Source: Ciborinia camelliae (taxonomy: Eukaryota; Ascomycota; Leotiomycetes; Helotiales; Sclerotiniaceae). Taken from it: DNA of 64,000 nt. Positions 46,479 through 58,430 of the stretch are shown here, piece after piece. Position numbers and translations under genes: made by a program. Position 1 is the stretch's first letter; each line of letters starts with the position of its first letter. The notes under the pieces were generated by a model, which was not told the origin of the DNA, made no database searches, and saw only the letters and a program-made list of their open reading frames with translations. The DNA lies in assembly GCA_025890175.1 (NCBI GenBank), contig JANPYM010000005.1, forward strand, positions 1,316,440-1,380,439. Reading direction: 5' to 3'.

Positions 46479-48776
46479 ATGACTTCGTCGCGTTACACGC
46501 AGCCGCCGCTGCAAATTTACCAAGACCCCGTCACCTCTTATGATAGCGCGCCAATGCCTTCGACGAAAAATTCTACAAATCCAAAAAAGCCATCGCCCTT
46601 AAAATCAATCAAGAACATAGGCTCGAAGCGGAACGTCATCTTCAACCCACCCCAGAATGGACCCAGCAAACACTCACCGCTGAAGTCACATAACCAAATG
46701 TCAAGTTCACCTTCGAGAGCACCGTTCGGCAATAAATTAAATATGGTACCGATGCCACCACCTTCAGGATCGCGATACAATACCGACTCGATTGCGAAGA
46801 AACAAACCTTTCAGCCTAAATATAAGAGTGCCCCGCAAAAAGCACTATTTACCACTTTCATGAACACCCAACCCCAAGGAAAAGAAAACTATCCACATCC
46901 TATGTATCCGTCGCAGCCGCAACCACATTTTCGCGATGATTTTTCGAGCAGCAACTTCTCCTTGGAAGGATTGTACGGCCAGAAACCATCACTGAAGCGC
47001 TCGTTGATGGAAGCTGCACCCATCCAGGAAGCGAAAGTCCAGAACAAATCCAAGGCGGAGGATGGAAATGATGCATCAGGACCTCGAGAACTCCCGGAAC
47101 CGGATTCTTTCCCACCTATCCACGATGATGGCTTCAAACCTTCCCACAGCTATGCTCAATTGATTGGCATGTCGATTTTAAGGGCTCCAAAACGACGCCT
47201 CACGCTCGCCCAGATTTACAAATGGATCTCCGATAACTACACCTTCTACAATGCGGCGGACGCCGGCTGGCAAAATAGCATTCGTCATAATCTTAGTCTT
47301 AATAAGGCTTTTGTAAAACAGGAGCGACCAAAGGATGATCCAGGGAAAGGCAATTATTGGGCAATTCAACCAGGATTGGAGTATCAGTTCATCAAGGAGA
47401 AGACTACACGGAAACCTGCTGGCCCCAATGAGAATCTCCCTGTTTTGAATACGGCACTTACACCCGTCGATCCACCAGAGCCTACACCACTCACGCCAAT
47501 GTTTAAGGACTTACCCTCCTCTGGCCAAGATGTATCATTACCAAAGTCAACGTATACTTTGCCAGACAAGGAACTCCCCCCAATTCCAGAATTGTCTTCG
47601 GATGCTACAATTCCCGCATCAGAATTCAACCAAGAAGTTGAAGAAGATGAGGATGCTCCTCCATCGTCTCCACAAATACAATCATCTCCACCAACAAGAA
47701 TGATGCATTCTTCTCCTCCCGTGGCTCGCCATGCACCAAGACGAAATCACACGCCACCTCCTGTTCCACGTTTTCCATTTTCATCACAGACTAGATCACA
47801 CAAACGAAAGTTTGCGTCCATGGATGATAGTGGGTACTTTTCATCACTTGAATCTTCAGCAATGCGACCAAACGGGTTCAGTCGGTTGCTAACTTCTGAA
47901 GCTGATCGACCGAGGATTAAGCGTGGCCGAGCTGAGGAGGAGATCGCTCGTCTTCGTGGTTCTTCGTATGACAGTCCCAGCAAAGGCAGAGCTTCGATCG
48001 GGTTCGCTCCACCATCATCATCTCCATTGCGTCGAGCTCAAGCACATGACAACTATCAGATGCTACCACCTCTTACTCCTGCTGTCAAGCTAAAGGCTCC
48101 CATTAAACCACCGCCATCGGTATCTCCAAACACAAATCTTCGCATGCATCGTGATAGGGTCAGGGAACTAGTCGGATCGCCAATTCGTGGTCTGACTGTC
48201 CTTGAGGATAGTGCATGGAGCCCCGCTTTCAATCTCGATAACAGCTCCTACATGTTTGCAGACTTTGTTCCAGACTTTGATATATTTCAAGATTCCACGG
48301 CATCCTTTCCCGGCACAAGCAACGGATCACCAGAGAAGCGATCGGCTAAGAGACCTCGGATCGATCGATCGAGATCTGCAAACATTTTGTCCGATGCGAC
48401 CAATTCCAATTTGAACAAGAGTGTCACCTCCACACCGATACTCAAACTTACACCTTCACTGGGTGGACCTTCAACATTTCTCTCCCCAACGAAAGGAGGC
48501 TTGGACTTCATGGCTTCTCCATGTAAAACAAATAATAAGTCGCCTCTAAAATTTGATTCACCAACCTTGAACCTAGGTAACTTCGATCTTCCCCAGGATG
48601 ACTTCTTCAACTCCGAGTTCCTCACTGAAGATCTATCGGACTACGCAGGTTTCGATATCACACAACACTTTCCAAAAATTGGTTCCGGAACTCAACAACA
48701 GCAGCAATCACGGAACACATCGAAGAACCAACCACCTCGACCATCGATGGGCCGAAGTTCTACTTCACGCTTCTAG
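46479..48776 (+). CDS. Forkhead (winged-helix) transcription factor, Sep1/Hcm1-like, single exon, 765 aa
   Basis: One uninterrupted frame. The forkhead domain spans about residues 220-312: [80 protein letters not shown]. It keeps the [12 protein letters not shown] recognition helix and the KGNYW wing. The single-domain layout without an FHA domain, and the [14 protein letters not shown] form, point to the Sep1/Hcm1 branch rather than Fkh1/2. Flanking regions are disordered and rich in S-P and T-P sites (for example SPIRG, SPEKR, TPILK), typical of CDK-regulated factors. A basic KRPRIDR motif near residue 625 may be a nuclear signal. In yeasts these proteins drive cell-cycle genes (septation in S. 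pombe, S-phase in S. cerevisiae). A Gln run near 744 precedes the tail. Confidence 0.92.
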   Translation: MTSSRYTQPPLQIYQDPVTSYDSAPMPSTKNSTNPKKPSPLKSIKNIGSKRNVIFNPPQNGPSKHSPLKSHNQMSSSPSRAPFGNKLNMVPMPPPSGSRYNTDSIAKKQTFQPKYKSAPQKALFTTFMNTQPQGKENYPHPMYPSQPQPHFRDDFSSSNFSLEGLYGQKPSLKRSLMEAAPIQEAKVQNKSKAEDGNDASGPRELPEPDSFPPIHDDGFKPSHSYAQLIGMSILRAPKRRLTLAQIYKWISDNYTFYNAADAGWQNSIRHNLSLNKAFVKQERPKDDPGKGNYWAIQPGLEYQFIKEKTTRKPAGPNENLPVLNTALTPVDPPEPTPLTPMFKDLPSSGQDVSLPKSTYTLPDKELPPIPELSSDATIPASEFNQEVEEDEDAPPSSPQIQSSPPTRMMHSSPPVARHAPRRNHTPPPVPRFPFSSQTRSHKRKFASMDDSGYFSSLESSAMRPNGFSRLLTSEADRPRIKRGRAEEEIARLRGSSYDSPSKGRASIGFAPPSSSPLRRAQAHDNYQMLPPLTPAVKLKAPIKPPPSVSPNTNLRMHRDRVRELVGSPIRGLTVLEDSAWSPAFNLDNSSYMFADFVPDFDIFQDSTASFPGTSNGSPEKRSAKRPRIDRSRSANILSDATNSNLNKSVTSTPILKLTPSLGGPSTFLSPTKGGLDFMASPCKTNNKSPLKFDSPTLNLGNFDLPQDDFFNSEFLTEDLSDYAGFDITQHFPKIGSGTQQQQQSRNTSKNQPPRPSMGRSSTSRF

Positions 48777-51700
48777 AATACTTAAACAATAGTGTTTAGA
48801 TACATGCATAATGACTTAATGAACGTTACGACATTATGAAATTTGGGCGGTCAGCTTCTATTCCTCTGAATTGAAGGGCGGGGGAAGTTGATATTTGCTC
48901 AGGGTATGCAACAGGATATTGATAGAGTCTGGGAAAGCCTCACGGCCTTTTGTTGATGATAATGATGTTTGGGTACATATTGTTTTGATTAAGGGGTCTT
49001 ACTATTTTCTCATTTCTGATTTTGATTTGGTTTGCGTTGTCTTGCGTTTTTGCGTTGCTATTTTCGGAATTGGGAAACAAGTGTGGATGGCTTCTTGTGC
49101 GTTTGCGTTTGGAGTAGCTACTTAACAGTTTGGGGGCGGGTGGCAACTTTTCGGTCTTTGATTTTCGTGCGTTCTGTCATTGTATCTGGTACTGGATCTG
49201 GATCTGAATTTCTCATTTGCATGGCGCTATGGGGATGATATTCACTCATATTTCTACAATAGGTATTGCATATGAATATGGCTTGATTGACGGATGGGAA
49301 GAAAGGGCACACGGATGGATCAATGGGGATGGAGGTATGGATGGAGGAGTTCCACAAATTCTTGCAGTGGGAGGAAGCGCATAATGATTGGATTAACCGT
49401 GCTTTCGTTGATACACGGGGCAATCATTCATTGCGAGTATGCCAGGGGAGGGTATGTTATGGAAGATAGATGGAAAGAGATGAATTCCTTCCATATATGA
49501 AAGTGTTTAACCTCATTTTTAAATTTCTGTCGTCGTGATGACATGCTGAATCATCACTAGTGAATGATGAATGAGTAGATGAGCGAATGGGTGACGCAAC
49601 ATATGTGAAGCTAGATTTCCCCTCCCACTCACTAACTATCTGTGAATGTTTTGTGGATACAATCTCGGCTTCTTGAATAACACCGAATGCATTTAAGATG
49701 TATTTGTTGAACTGCCCCCTCCCCTTCCCCTTCCCCTTCCCTTTCCCTTTCCCCAACCCAAATCAACATCGCATTATATTCGGATGCAATTGTCAAACGA
49801 AGCTTACCCAAATATAACTTGGACCCGGTTAGATCATCGTATCAAATGTATGTGTCATTTATATCTCATATCCCAGCCATTTGAGAGTTCACAATTGCAT
49901 TCATTGTGTGGATTTTTGGGGAAGATATACTGAGTATGCATGTATAGCCAAGCTGCGAAGCTTGAAGGTTCAGAAATTCTTGGATTATTAATGCACTTAG
50001 ATGGCTAACTTGGGTAAGTATTCACACTTAAACATTTATATCAACTCAAGATTCATGTTTACCTGAACATTTATATTCATCCAGACATTCGACTTAATCC
50101 AGATAGGTAAATTCACTCAGACACTCGTAGTATTCACCAACACCTCTCAACAGAAAAGGGGGGATCTCTTTCCCGGTGAATATCTCCGTGTATGTCCCTT
50201 CTTTTTCAATACACGATTAGATAGGTAGGTATACATGCCCTTCTCTTCATCACGTCAAGACATCCTCTGAAGACATCCATCCATACCCTTCCCCCTTTTG
50301 AGGTTTCAAAACCAAACCGGTGGTTTCGCCCCATTATCTAGATCGGAATACGGGGTACTATTCCGTACTTTAGTGGATTGGATGGGTCCAAGCTCTCGTC
50401 TCTGGCAAATACAAGATGGATTTTGAATTCGAGGTTGAATCTCAGTGTGAATCTGTGGGTTTTTTGATTGGATTTTGGTTGGGGGATATGGATATGATAT
50501 GTATCAACCTTCTCTTATATAATATGCGACTGTGCCTATCGAAGTACAAGTATCGAAATACAGAAAATGAAGGTTGGCAAACGGAGCAGAAATATCATCT
50601 TTTATTCTGTTCTAGTACATTGCCCTTTACTATGGTATGGAATGGAAAGGGGCGTCCTAGTATGTATCTCCTTTCATTCCATGGTCATCACTCTGAGGCC
50701 TCTCCTGGGACTCTAATCCTTACAGATTGGTCATTTCTTGCACATTATGAAAAGCGCAAGAAGACAGGACTGTGTAGTAAACGTTTCAAGTACCTAAATA
50801 CCAAACCACACAAACATCCATTTTTTCTCGTTCACATTGAACCATGTGAATTCGATATCACCATTATTTTACTTGTTCTACTGGCTCAATTGGAGACTCG
50901 CTGGATTACTTCTCAGCGTTACAAATGCGCAATATGGTTGATTGTTGGAAAGTATTACACAAATATGCAACAGTATATATATGTCTCTAAGTATTCCTCC
51001 TCAGCATCTTCTCCATACCCATTAAAACATCCATTCCTATAGCAATACTTACAAAACTCATGGAGAAATTCTACAGCAGGATTTCACGTTTCTTCTCTTC
51101 TCATTTTTTCTACTCTTTTCAGTTGATTGTCACATGAAATGTTGAATATTGAAGATTACAATGTATGTATATGTGGATGCGATTGACGTATCACGAATGG
51201 AAATTGAAGCTCGTGGTTTCGTGTCTGTGTACATGTATGTATTGCATAGATGATATGCATGTATATGTATGCGCATGCAAGTCAGCTGTGAGATTGAATA
51301 ACGGCCGGAGTCGGGCTCGGCATGAGCTTCGTTTTAACTTGAAGCTTTCCAACTTTTTTGAAGGCAGCTTGTACTTGATGCCCGATGTGGATCTGGATGA
51401 GGCGAGGTGATGTTGGGTACCAAGTATACATACAGGGAAATGAAAGCGATCTGATGTTGAAACAGTCGCGCCCCCTGAAAAGTACCACAGAAGCAAATGT
51501 GCATCTGCATATCCAGCCAAGCTATAGCAGATACACTCGAAAAAGTAAACTACCAACATATAAGCAAATGTTTAAGAAATGATGTGAGGCTCACCTCGGG
51601 TAAGACATCATGTAACTTCCACGTCTATCTCATCAGCTACTATGCATTCCTATGCAATACCGATGCCAGCACCGATGCTAACACCAATGACATACCTGCT

Positions 51701-53270
51701 AAGATAAAGCCCGGTACCGGATGATCTACATTGGCAGCTTGTGCATACGCATATGTTACACACATACATGATTCCATGATGCAACTAGTTACTTGTAGCC
51801 GTGTAAATCAGTGGCTAGTGTATAATCTTATTGCCAATGATGACCCTTAATGATGGCTGAAAAAAAGAGGCAACGTATATCGCACTTTGATCTGGGGGAC
51901 ATTGCATGATTGATCTAGACGTGTGCTTAGAAGAGACTTCTGAGAGGAAGACAAAAAAGTTTTTGGAAAGAAAGAGGGATTTCAATGGTTCGGACTGCAG
52001 TCCAGCTTTCAATATTCGAAAAGTTGTGAATGATGAAACTGAAGCTCACCAATTTAAATGGATTCAATGTTCCAAAGGGATTTAATTCTTCAAGTAACTT
52101 CAATGTCTCAAATTGAATTCAACAATCAAAACTCTCTATTGAAAACCATAGTAAAAAGAACAAGCTTCCGGTTTTGAAGTACACGGCGCTGTTATTATCG
52201 GTCATGCGCCAGTAATGATCAGGCTGGTAATAACTAATTCCAATGCTTGAAGCACCCCAACTTGAAATTGCTCCTGTACATGTTGTCCTTGTGTAGCATG
52301 TAACGATCTGGACGTGGGGGGTATAAAATGTGGCGAATATCATACGGTGAGGATGAGATAGCGTATGCGTGTAGGAGTGTATGAGTGATATGTATTGGAA
52401 ACGCATAAAGCATGATTAAGCAGTGGCTGCACACTTTGCAAAAGTTACAAATGGAAATCAACATACTTTTCGACAATTGAGAATTGGAATTGCTGATGTT
52501 AGTAGTTGTGGACGTTATGGTTGTGGTTGTGGTTGTTGAAAGAAGTGGCGTGGCGCTCACCGGGGAGCCATGAGAAGGATGCTTTGGTGCTTTCGCACGT
52601 GTGCCCGGATGAGCTTGTGTTAGGTTGACAATACAGTACAGTCCGCGTAGGATTGATAAGCGCACTAGTTAGAAATGAGAGATGTTGTGCGGTGAGAGAA
52701 GGAATGTGATATCTTGTGTCTTGAATCCTGAATCTTGAATCTTGAAAGCATTTGCTGTCGGTCAATCTTGTGAAGATGCTTACGTTGATATAAAAATCAT
52801 ATCATCTTGCCTAGTAGGTAGCTAAGCTACACATCTGGTAGTCGGCGTTAAGAAGAATTGGATTTGGCTGTGTTCGTATTGGTCAATTCTCATTCAGCAA
52901 TCTATGTATGGTATGTACTGTTACTGTAGCTTGTTACTGTAACATCGCAAAACCATGATGGTGACAGTAAATGCCAAGGTACAGAGAGATATGTCACATA
53001 TGTAAGAGATTGATCTATGAGGGATTTAAATATAAATGAAATATAAATGAAGGTAAATGAAGATAAATTAGAATAAATTAGGATAAATCAAATATAAATG
53101 AAAAATATATTAAAAAAGCTTGTTTCAAGGCACTGTGGAATGGTAACACAACATAGAACCACCAGGCTCCAGCTTGAAAGTTGAAAGTTGATACTGATAG
53201 AGAGAATTGAAAGTGTAAGAAGGGAAAAATTTAACGGTGTGATGGAATTGATAGTTATAATTGGTTTACC
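48777..53270. other. Gene-poor region, left part of a 9.6-kb intergenic stretch
   Basis: This follows the forkhead stop. No recognised gene; frames at 50416-51042 (+), 51191-51559 (-) and 52119-52765 (-) have low-complexity or unlikely composition. The last one contains a possible GTATGT donor and Thr-rich peptide (TTTTTTITSTTTNISNSNS), but I could not assemble a protein. It includes a C4T2 run at 49716-49755 and degenerate AAATATAAATGA repeats near 53030-53105. Confidence 0.45.
49716..49755 (-). repeat. CCCCTT hexanucleotide run (minus-strand GGGGAA)
   Basis: About six CCCCTT units grading into CCCTTT. It is the same hexamer type, in opposite orientation, as the long GGGGAA tract 5 kb downstream. 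Confidence 0.9.
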
Positions 53271-53331
53271 TGGGTACCTACCTACCTACCTATATATTAT
53301 TATTATTATTAATATTATTATTATTATTACA
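53271..53331. repeat. TACC tetramer and ATT trimer microsatellites
   Basis: Four TACC units are followed by a run of about fifteen ATT/ATA triplets with two interruptions. Confidence 0.9.
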
Positions 53332-53967
53332 CTTGTAGAAATAATCCTGTATATACTAACTATATATTAGGTACCTATATATTACCTGTATACTACCCCT
53401 ATACCACCCATATACTATATACATCATACATAATACTACAGTCTACTCGAATAGGTAGTAGGTACCAAGTTCTAACTACTAAAACTCGGTACGTCCTAGG
53501 TGCTCCGTATGTACTTGGGAATACTGCGAGCTAGGTGTGCTGGCAATGATGTGACATATCCTGGGGTATTCCAATTGTACTCCCGTTGTATATGAACCAT
53601 TTATCTAGGTAGACCGTAGATCGTAGGTACATACTTGGGAGGTAGGTGTACAATGTACATACTGGCTACTAGGTAGGTCGGGTCGGGTATGTAAGATGCT
53701 CCGTGTTGGGTAAAAAGATACCCTCCAGCGGTATGGAGGTATATGATATCTGGAGACTGGAGACTCGAGACTGGAGACTGGAGCAGGTACGAGATAAGGA
53801 ATAAGGAACCGGGGCAGGACTGAAAACGGAAAGAAACAGCGAAATAAATATGAATGGCAAAACACATTACATAGCTATTACCGTATTGCACCACCTGGGC
53901 CGTATGGTAGATGACCTATGGAGTGAGATGAGGTTGCGTGATATTTTGAAGAAAAGAATGGGGTGAT

Positions 53968-53995
53968 TGATGATGATGATGATGATGATGATGAT
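53968..53995 (+). repeat. GAT trinucleotide microsatellite
   Basis: Nine uninterrupted GAT triplets. Confidence 0.95.
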
Positions 53996-54012
53996 ACTTG
54001 AGATAATACTTG

Positions 54013-54125
54013 TGATATACTTGAGATATATAAATAATGTCTCGAATTATATATGGTAATATACTTGAGAAATATAAATATGTCTCGAATTATAGTAATA
54101 TACTTGTGATATACTCGAAATTAGG
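54013..54125. repeat. Imperfect tandem repeat, unit about 40 bp
   Basis: Successive copies share ATACTTGAGA, TATAAAT and ATGTCTCGAATTATA in the same order, with small indels. A partial third copy ends in ATACTTGTGATATACTCGAA. Confidence 0.75.
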
Positions 54126-54407
54126 AACAACCGTACCTACAAAGTGTGGCGGAGAAGTAAAGAGCGGGGTAATGAAACAGGCCACCCATCATTGAATCCT
54201 ACCACCTGTAGTCTGATGTGACGTCGGCTCAGTCAATTGATTGCGGTTAGAAAGATAGGTAGGTACATTAAAAACGGAAGATACAATATCCAATACCCAC
54301 GTGAGATTCAGCTACTTTTGTATGAACAAGAACTTCGGGTCGATTTTTAATTTCATAGTTTCATATAGGGCTGAACTTCAGAGAAAGGGGCATTTGGATT
54401 TAGATTT

Positions 54408-54444
54408 GGAATATGGAATATGGAATATGGAATATGGAATATGA
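54408..54444 (+). repeat. 7-bp ATATGGA tandem repeat
   Basis: Five near-perfect copies of GGAATAT. Confidence 0.9.
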
Positions 54445-54745
54445 AATACGTAAGACAGTTGTATTAGATATTGACATGGATAATACCAAAGGTCAAGGGG
54501 CGATCAAAGGAAGGTCAAAGGGAGGTTAAACAACCATTCCCTCTGGGAGTGGCGGTGATTGATGTTTTGGTGGATTTCTTGGCTGCTGGTAGATAGATGG
54601 TCGTTATCGTTTCATAAATTAAACCCACGGAAGAGAGAAAGACGGGATTACTACGAGACCTCGAAGACTACTAGGTATCCAGGTATCCAGGTAGGGAATG
54701 AAGTAATGATAAAGTAATGGCAACGATTCGTATACGGCACAATAA

Positions 54746-54945
54746 GGGGAAGGGGAAGGGGAAGGGGGAAGGGGAAGGGGAAGGGGAAGGGAAGGGGAAG
54801 GGGAAGGGGAAGGGGAAGGGGAAGGGGAAGGGGGAAGGGGAAGGGGGAAGGGGAAGGGGAAGGGGAAGGGGGAAGGGGAAGGGGAAGGGGAAGGGGAAGG
54901 GGAAGGGGAAGGGGAAGGGGAAGGGGAAGGGGAAGGGGAAGAGAA
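54746..54945 (+). repeat. 200-bp GGGGAA hexanucleotide tract
   Basis: An almost pure purine strand made of GGGGAA units with a few GGGGGAA and GGGAA variants, over about 200 bp. All six frames stay open through it (Gly-Lys/Gly-Glu on plus, Pro/Leu/Phe/Ser on minus), so the open frames here carry no coding evidence. The repeated G4 runs are a strong G-quadruplex motif, and the mirror-repeat purine strand could form triplex DNA. Confidence 0.97.
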
Positions 54946-55004
54946 AGCCAACCGATGCCAAGGGTCACTTAGCGATGCAGTCGGTCTCTTCAATCTTGAA
55001 AGAT

Positions 55005-55049
55005 GGGAAGGACTATGGGAAGGACTATGGGAAGGACTATGGGAAGGAC
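55005..55049 (+). repeat. 12-bp minisatellite (GGGAAGGACTAT)
   Basis: Nearly four tandem copies, 60 bp after the GGGGAA tract. Confidence 0.93.
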
Positions 55050-56639
55050 TTCATCTACATATCTGCATAGCCCGCGCATCATTTCAAAATTCATACATAT
55101 ACCTGCTACACAGCATTTCTCTCTTTCTCTTTCTCGAAAGGGGCGTCTATTGCTTACTGCTTATTGATATCATAGTACTCCTTCCGTACTGTACAGTACA
55201 CCTTTATTAACCGATGTGGCGAGATGAGGGCTGTGGCAACAATAGGTATGTATGATGTATGGTGTCTGTTGGTGCTTGGGGCTTGGGGCTTGGTGCTTAT
55301 CAATCAACATCTAAACGCTAGAAAGGGTTTCCAACCAGAGAGACATGAAAGATGAAAGATTGGACGGGAGCAATTATGAACATCTAGGTAATGATGGTGA
55401 TGGTTGAATTTCTTTTACTTTTTCCATTCTCCTTTTTTCATGGAGATCTTTCTTATCCATCAGTCAGGCGTCCAAGTCCTGGGACTTTTCCGAGTCTCGG
55501 GATCTCTGATGTGGAGTGGAAACTTTTGAGTTGGACCAGTTGGTTAACCTTGGCAAGATGACTTGTATAAAATGATCTTTTGACTTGACTTGAATTTGAT
55601 GAACATGAATCGTCATTCAACACTTGAAACTTGATATATTTATTGAGTGAAAATTTGGCCTATACATCGATCTATTCTAGGGATCATCAATTTATCTCGT
55701 AAGTATCCAAATATTCACCTTCCTCCAAGAAGATAGGGGCAGCATTATCTTACCGACATCAATACCGGTAGGCTGTAGCATTGCTGTTCGCTCCACCACG
55801 CTATCTAATTGCAGCAGCTCGACCTCAAGAATCAAGATACGGTAATGCTGTCCTGTAATGCCTTGCAAGTAGCCAATCCCACAAATTCCAGATAGTAATG
55901 GAAATCCATACGAGGAAGAAAGACATACATGTATGTACACAGAAACAAAAGGTTGGTTAATGGAGGTCAAACCTACAAGTTATAATGGACCATGGTATTG
56001 GTATACTGCATTGCCGAGACCCCGAGAGGTATCTACTGTACGATCTATCTACTGTACGAAGTTCACTGGTTCATCTACTAAGTACGAAGTAAGTTACATA
56101 CTCCATACACCTAAACATAAAGAGGTCATTGGAATCGCCCCCCCCCTTCAAGACTTGAAGAGCCGAACTGGTGAACCTTAAATTGAAAAAGTCCCCTCCT
56201 CTAATCTTTTTAGCAACGTTCAACGTCAGCATTATGCAACTATGTATTTCTTTCATCTGCATGATGCACCTCTGAAATCGGGAGGAGGCTAGGAGCCCGA
56301 GGTTGTCGACCAAAGACTAGGATTAGATTTACTCTACTCTCGGCATTCCGTTCTTTTTGTTGAAGGCAAGGAAGATGTGGACAGTGGATGGTCATTGGTA
56401 TCATTGGTATGGACCGTAAGGTGTACTTTAAGTATATATGTACGGTATGTATGTATGTGAGTAAGTAAAAATCCAGCCATCCCGTAAGTTATTCAACCAG
56501 GGTAGGTTAAGATTAATCCCTCATAGAAAACCCGTTTTCAATGGATTTTTTTGAAAGACTTCCTTCTTAGACTGGTGACTGGTCGTCATTGAACTTCGAA
56601 GAGCTTTCAAATAATGTGTTGAAATGGGGTTAACTTTTT

Positions 56640-57140
56640 AAAGTACCGTACTTCAGAAGCTAGAAGTTAGAAATTAGCACTAAAAGAAATATTAAATGAA
56701 AATGAAAATTATTATTCACCCGTTACAATTTTAATAGGTATATACTAGAAAGAAAGTCATATACTAGAGACTCAGATAGTAGTTATATATAGATAGTAGT
56801 AAGTCTATACATTTTAGAAGATAAACACGAGTTATATAGTATATACTCTAGTAGATTTTATAATAAAGGGTTACAATAGATAGATATATTAAAAGAGATA
56901 AAAGAGTTCTACTATATATCTACTATATATCTAACTGAAGTTTCTTTTACTTTAAATGAAATAATAACTTAAAATTGTAAAATCTTTCTCGATTCTTTAA
57001 AGTATATTACAATATAATATAGTAAAAAAAATATTCGAGAGTAGATATTATTGACTTTGTAATTAATTACTTATTATTATTAATAGCTAAGATCTAATAC
57101 CCAGTACATATAGATTTATAAGTTAGACTATCGAGGCGAA
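56640..57140. other. Very AT-rich block, probable RIP-mutated repeat relic
   Basis: About 500 bp dominated by TATA, TAGTA, ATTA and TATATA words, with few G/C bases and many stops in every frame. The block is flanked by ordinary-composition DNA. On its right edge the words GCGAACAAAGTC and ACGAACAAAGCC lie side by side as near-copies. High TpA and low CpA by eye match repeat-induced point mutation in Pezizomycotina. The original element cannot be identified. Confidence 0.55.
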
Positions 57141-57669
57141 CAAAGTCAACGAACAAAGCCTTGATATGTATTTCCAAGCAAGGCTGTGTCACTGTCTGTT
57201 ATTGTGCAGGTACGTAGGTATGCTTTAACTTTCAATTGTAAGATTGCTTTGCTTGTACTTTTGTCCTTTTGCATTTACCGGTATTTACTTTGTGCTTGGT
57301 ACTTAGTACTTTGTACTTGATACATATTAATCCGCAACCAACCATCAACGACAACCACTTTCACCTATCATCTATTGGCTATTACCTATTACCTATTTAT
57401 GACCTACGATCTGTTACCTACCTTGGTATTATCTACCTACCTATCTAGTACGGAGTACGGAGGATTCGAAGAAGCACAAGAGAAATTACATCAGATCAAT
57501 CCATTATTCTCACGACTACCCTACGGTCCCTACCCTACCATACCCTCCCATACCTACCCTACCCGCACTGGAGACCTATCATTGATGTACCGTCTGTACG
57601 CCGTACAGCACCTTTGAGAGTCTACCAACACCAATTAGTCTCCATACATACTACATACACATATCACCC

Positions 57670-57729
57670 AGTGTCAGAAACAGTGTCAGAAACAGTGCCA
57701 GAAACAGTACCAGAAACAGTACCAGTACC
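57670..57729 (+). repeat. 12-bp minisatellite (CAGTGTCAGAAA)
   Basis: Four copies with single changes (CAGTGCCAGAAA, CAGTACCAGAAA), running into shorter CAGTAC units. Confidence 0.9.
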
Positions 57730-58430
57730 AGTATCATCTTAAAAACGCCCACTATCGATCCGGAAATCACATAAGCTTTGAGCTTTGAGCTTTGAGCTAG
57801 CTGTGAGCTTTGTGGCAGCAGAGAAATCGGAGAAAAAAAAAAAACCAATAATAAAAAATAATTAATATAAATTTCATTATTTTCAATTTCTTGATAATTT
57901 GAGATCCGAGTTCCTTCCCTCCCCCTTCCCTTTCCAAGTTCCCACCCAAACCCAGCTGTACTGGTCGGTATTCATCATTTCTCCTTTTATGAAAGTTTCA
58001 ATCAACCAGGCAACTTGGAACGGAACCAACAAAAGACAACCGGCGACAACATCAAGATTCCAGTACGCGACTACCTGACTCCTGATGACTCGTACGGTAC
58101 CTACCTATTATTCACTTCGACAATTATAAACCTTTCCTTGCGACTCATAATAAATCAAATAACGGATTTTACTCGATTATACTCTACTCTACTCTACTTT
58201 ACTTTACCTACTTTCCCTTCTTTTTCCTTGCCTTTTCACTCCAGCTGTCAATCTTATCCATTCCGCAATTGTCCCACAACGCCCACACACCCACATACAC
58301 CCACACAAAAATACAAATTTCTAACAAAGCACGGGCATTGCCCGCTCACCTCCGCCTTTGGCGGATATCTTTTTACTGATTGCAACCGATACGCAGCGCA
58401 TCTCAAATTCTTCAAGACAACACAATCATC

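Larger units (their letters stand above)
53332..54745. other. Repeat-rich gene-free DNA
   Basis: Consecutive short arrays occur with no recognised gene: GGAGACT units (about 53748-53783), GAT triplets (53968-53995), a roughly 40-bp imperfect tandem repeat (about 54013-54125) and ATATGGA heptamers (54408-54444). Confidence 0.6.
55050..58430. other. Gene-free region with RIP-like AT block and the kinase promoter
   Basis: This contains an exon-like fragment on the minus strand (55754-55852), the AT-rich block at 56640-57140, a 12-bp minisatellite (57670-57729) and GAGCTTT units (57774-57800). The last 600 bp should carry the promoter and leader of the HAL4-like kinase. No full gene was recognised. 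Confidence 0.5.

Noticed and set aside
50416..51042. 208-codon plus-strand frame in the large gene-free interval
   Set aside because: It shows no family resemblance, domain or splice-defined neighbours. Its amino-acid composition looks like translated AT-rich intergenic DNA.
52119..52765. Possible Thr-rich secreted protein on the minus strand
   Set aside because: A GTATGT donor and Thr/Ser-rich peptide are present, but no signal peptide, consistent acceptor or recognisable second exon could be assembled.
54619..55070. Several overlapping 96-124 codon frames (Gly-Lys or Pro-Ser/Phe/Leu repeats)
   Set aside because: They exist only because the GGGGAA hexamer has no stop in any frame.
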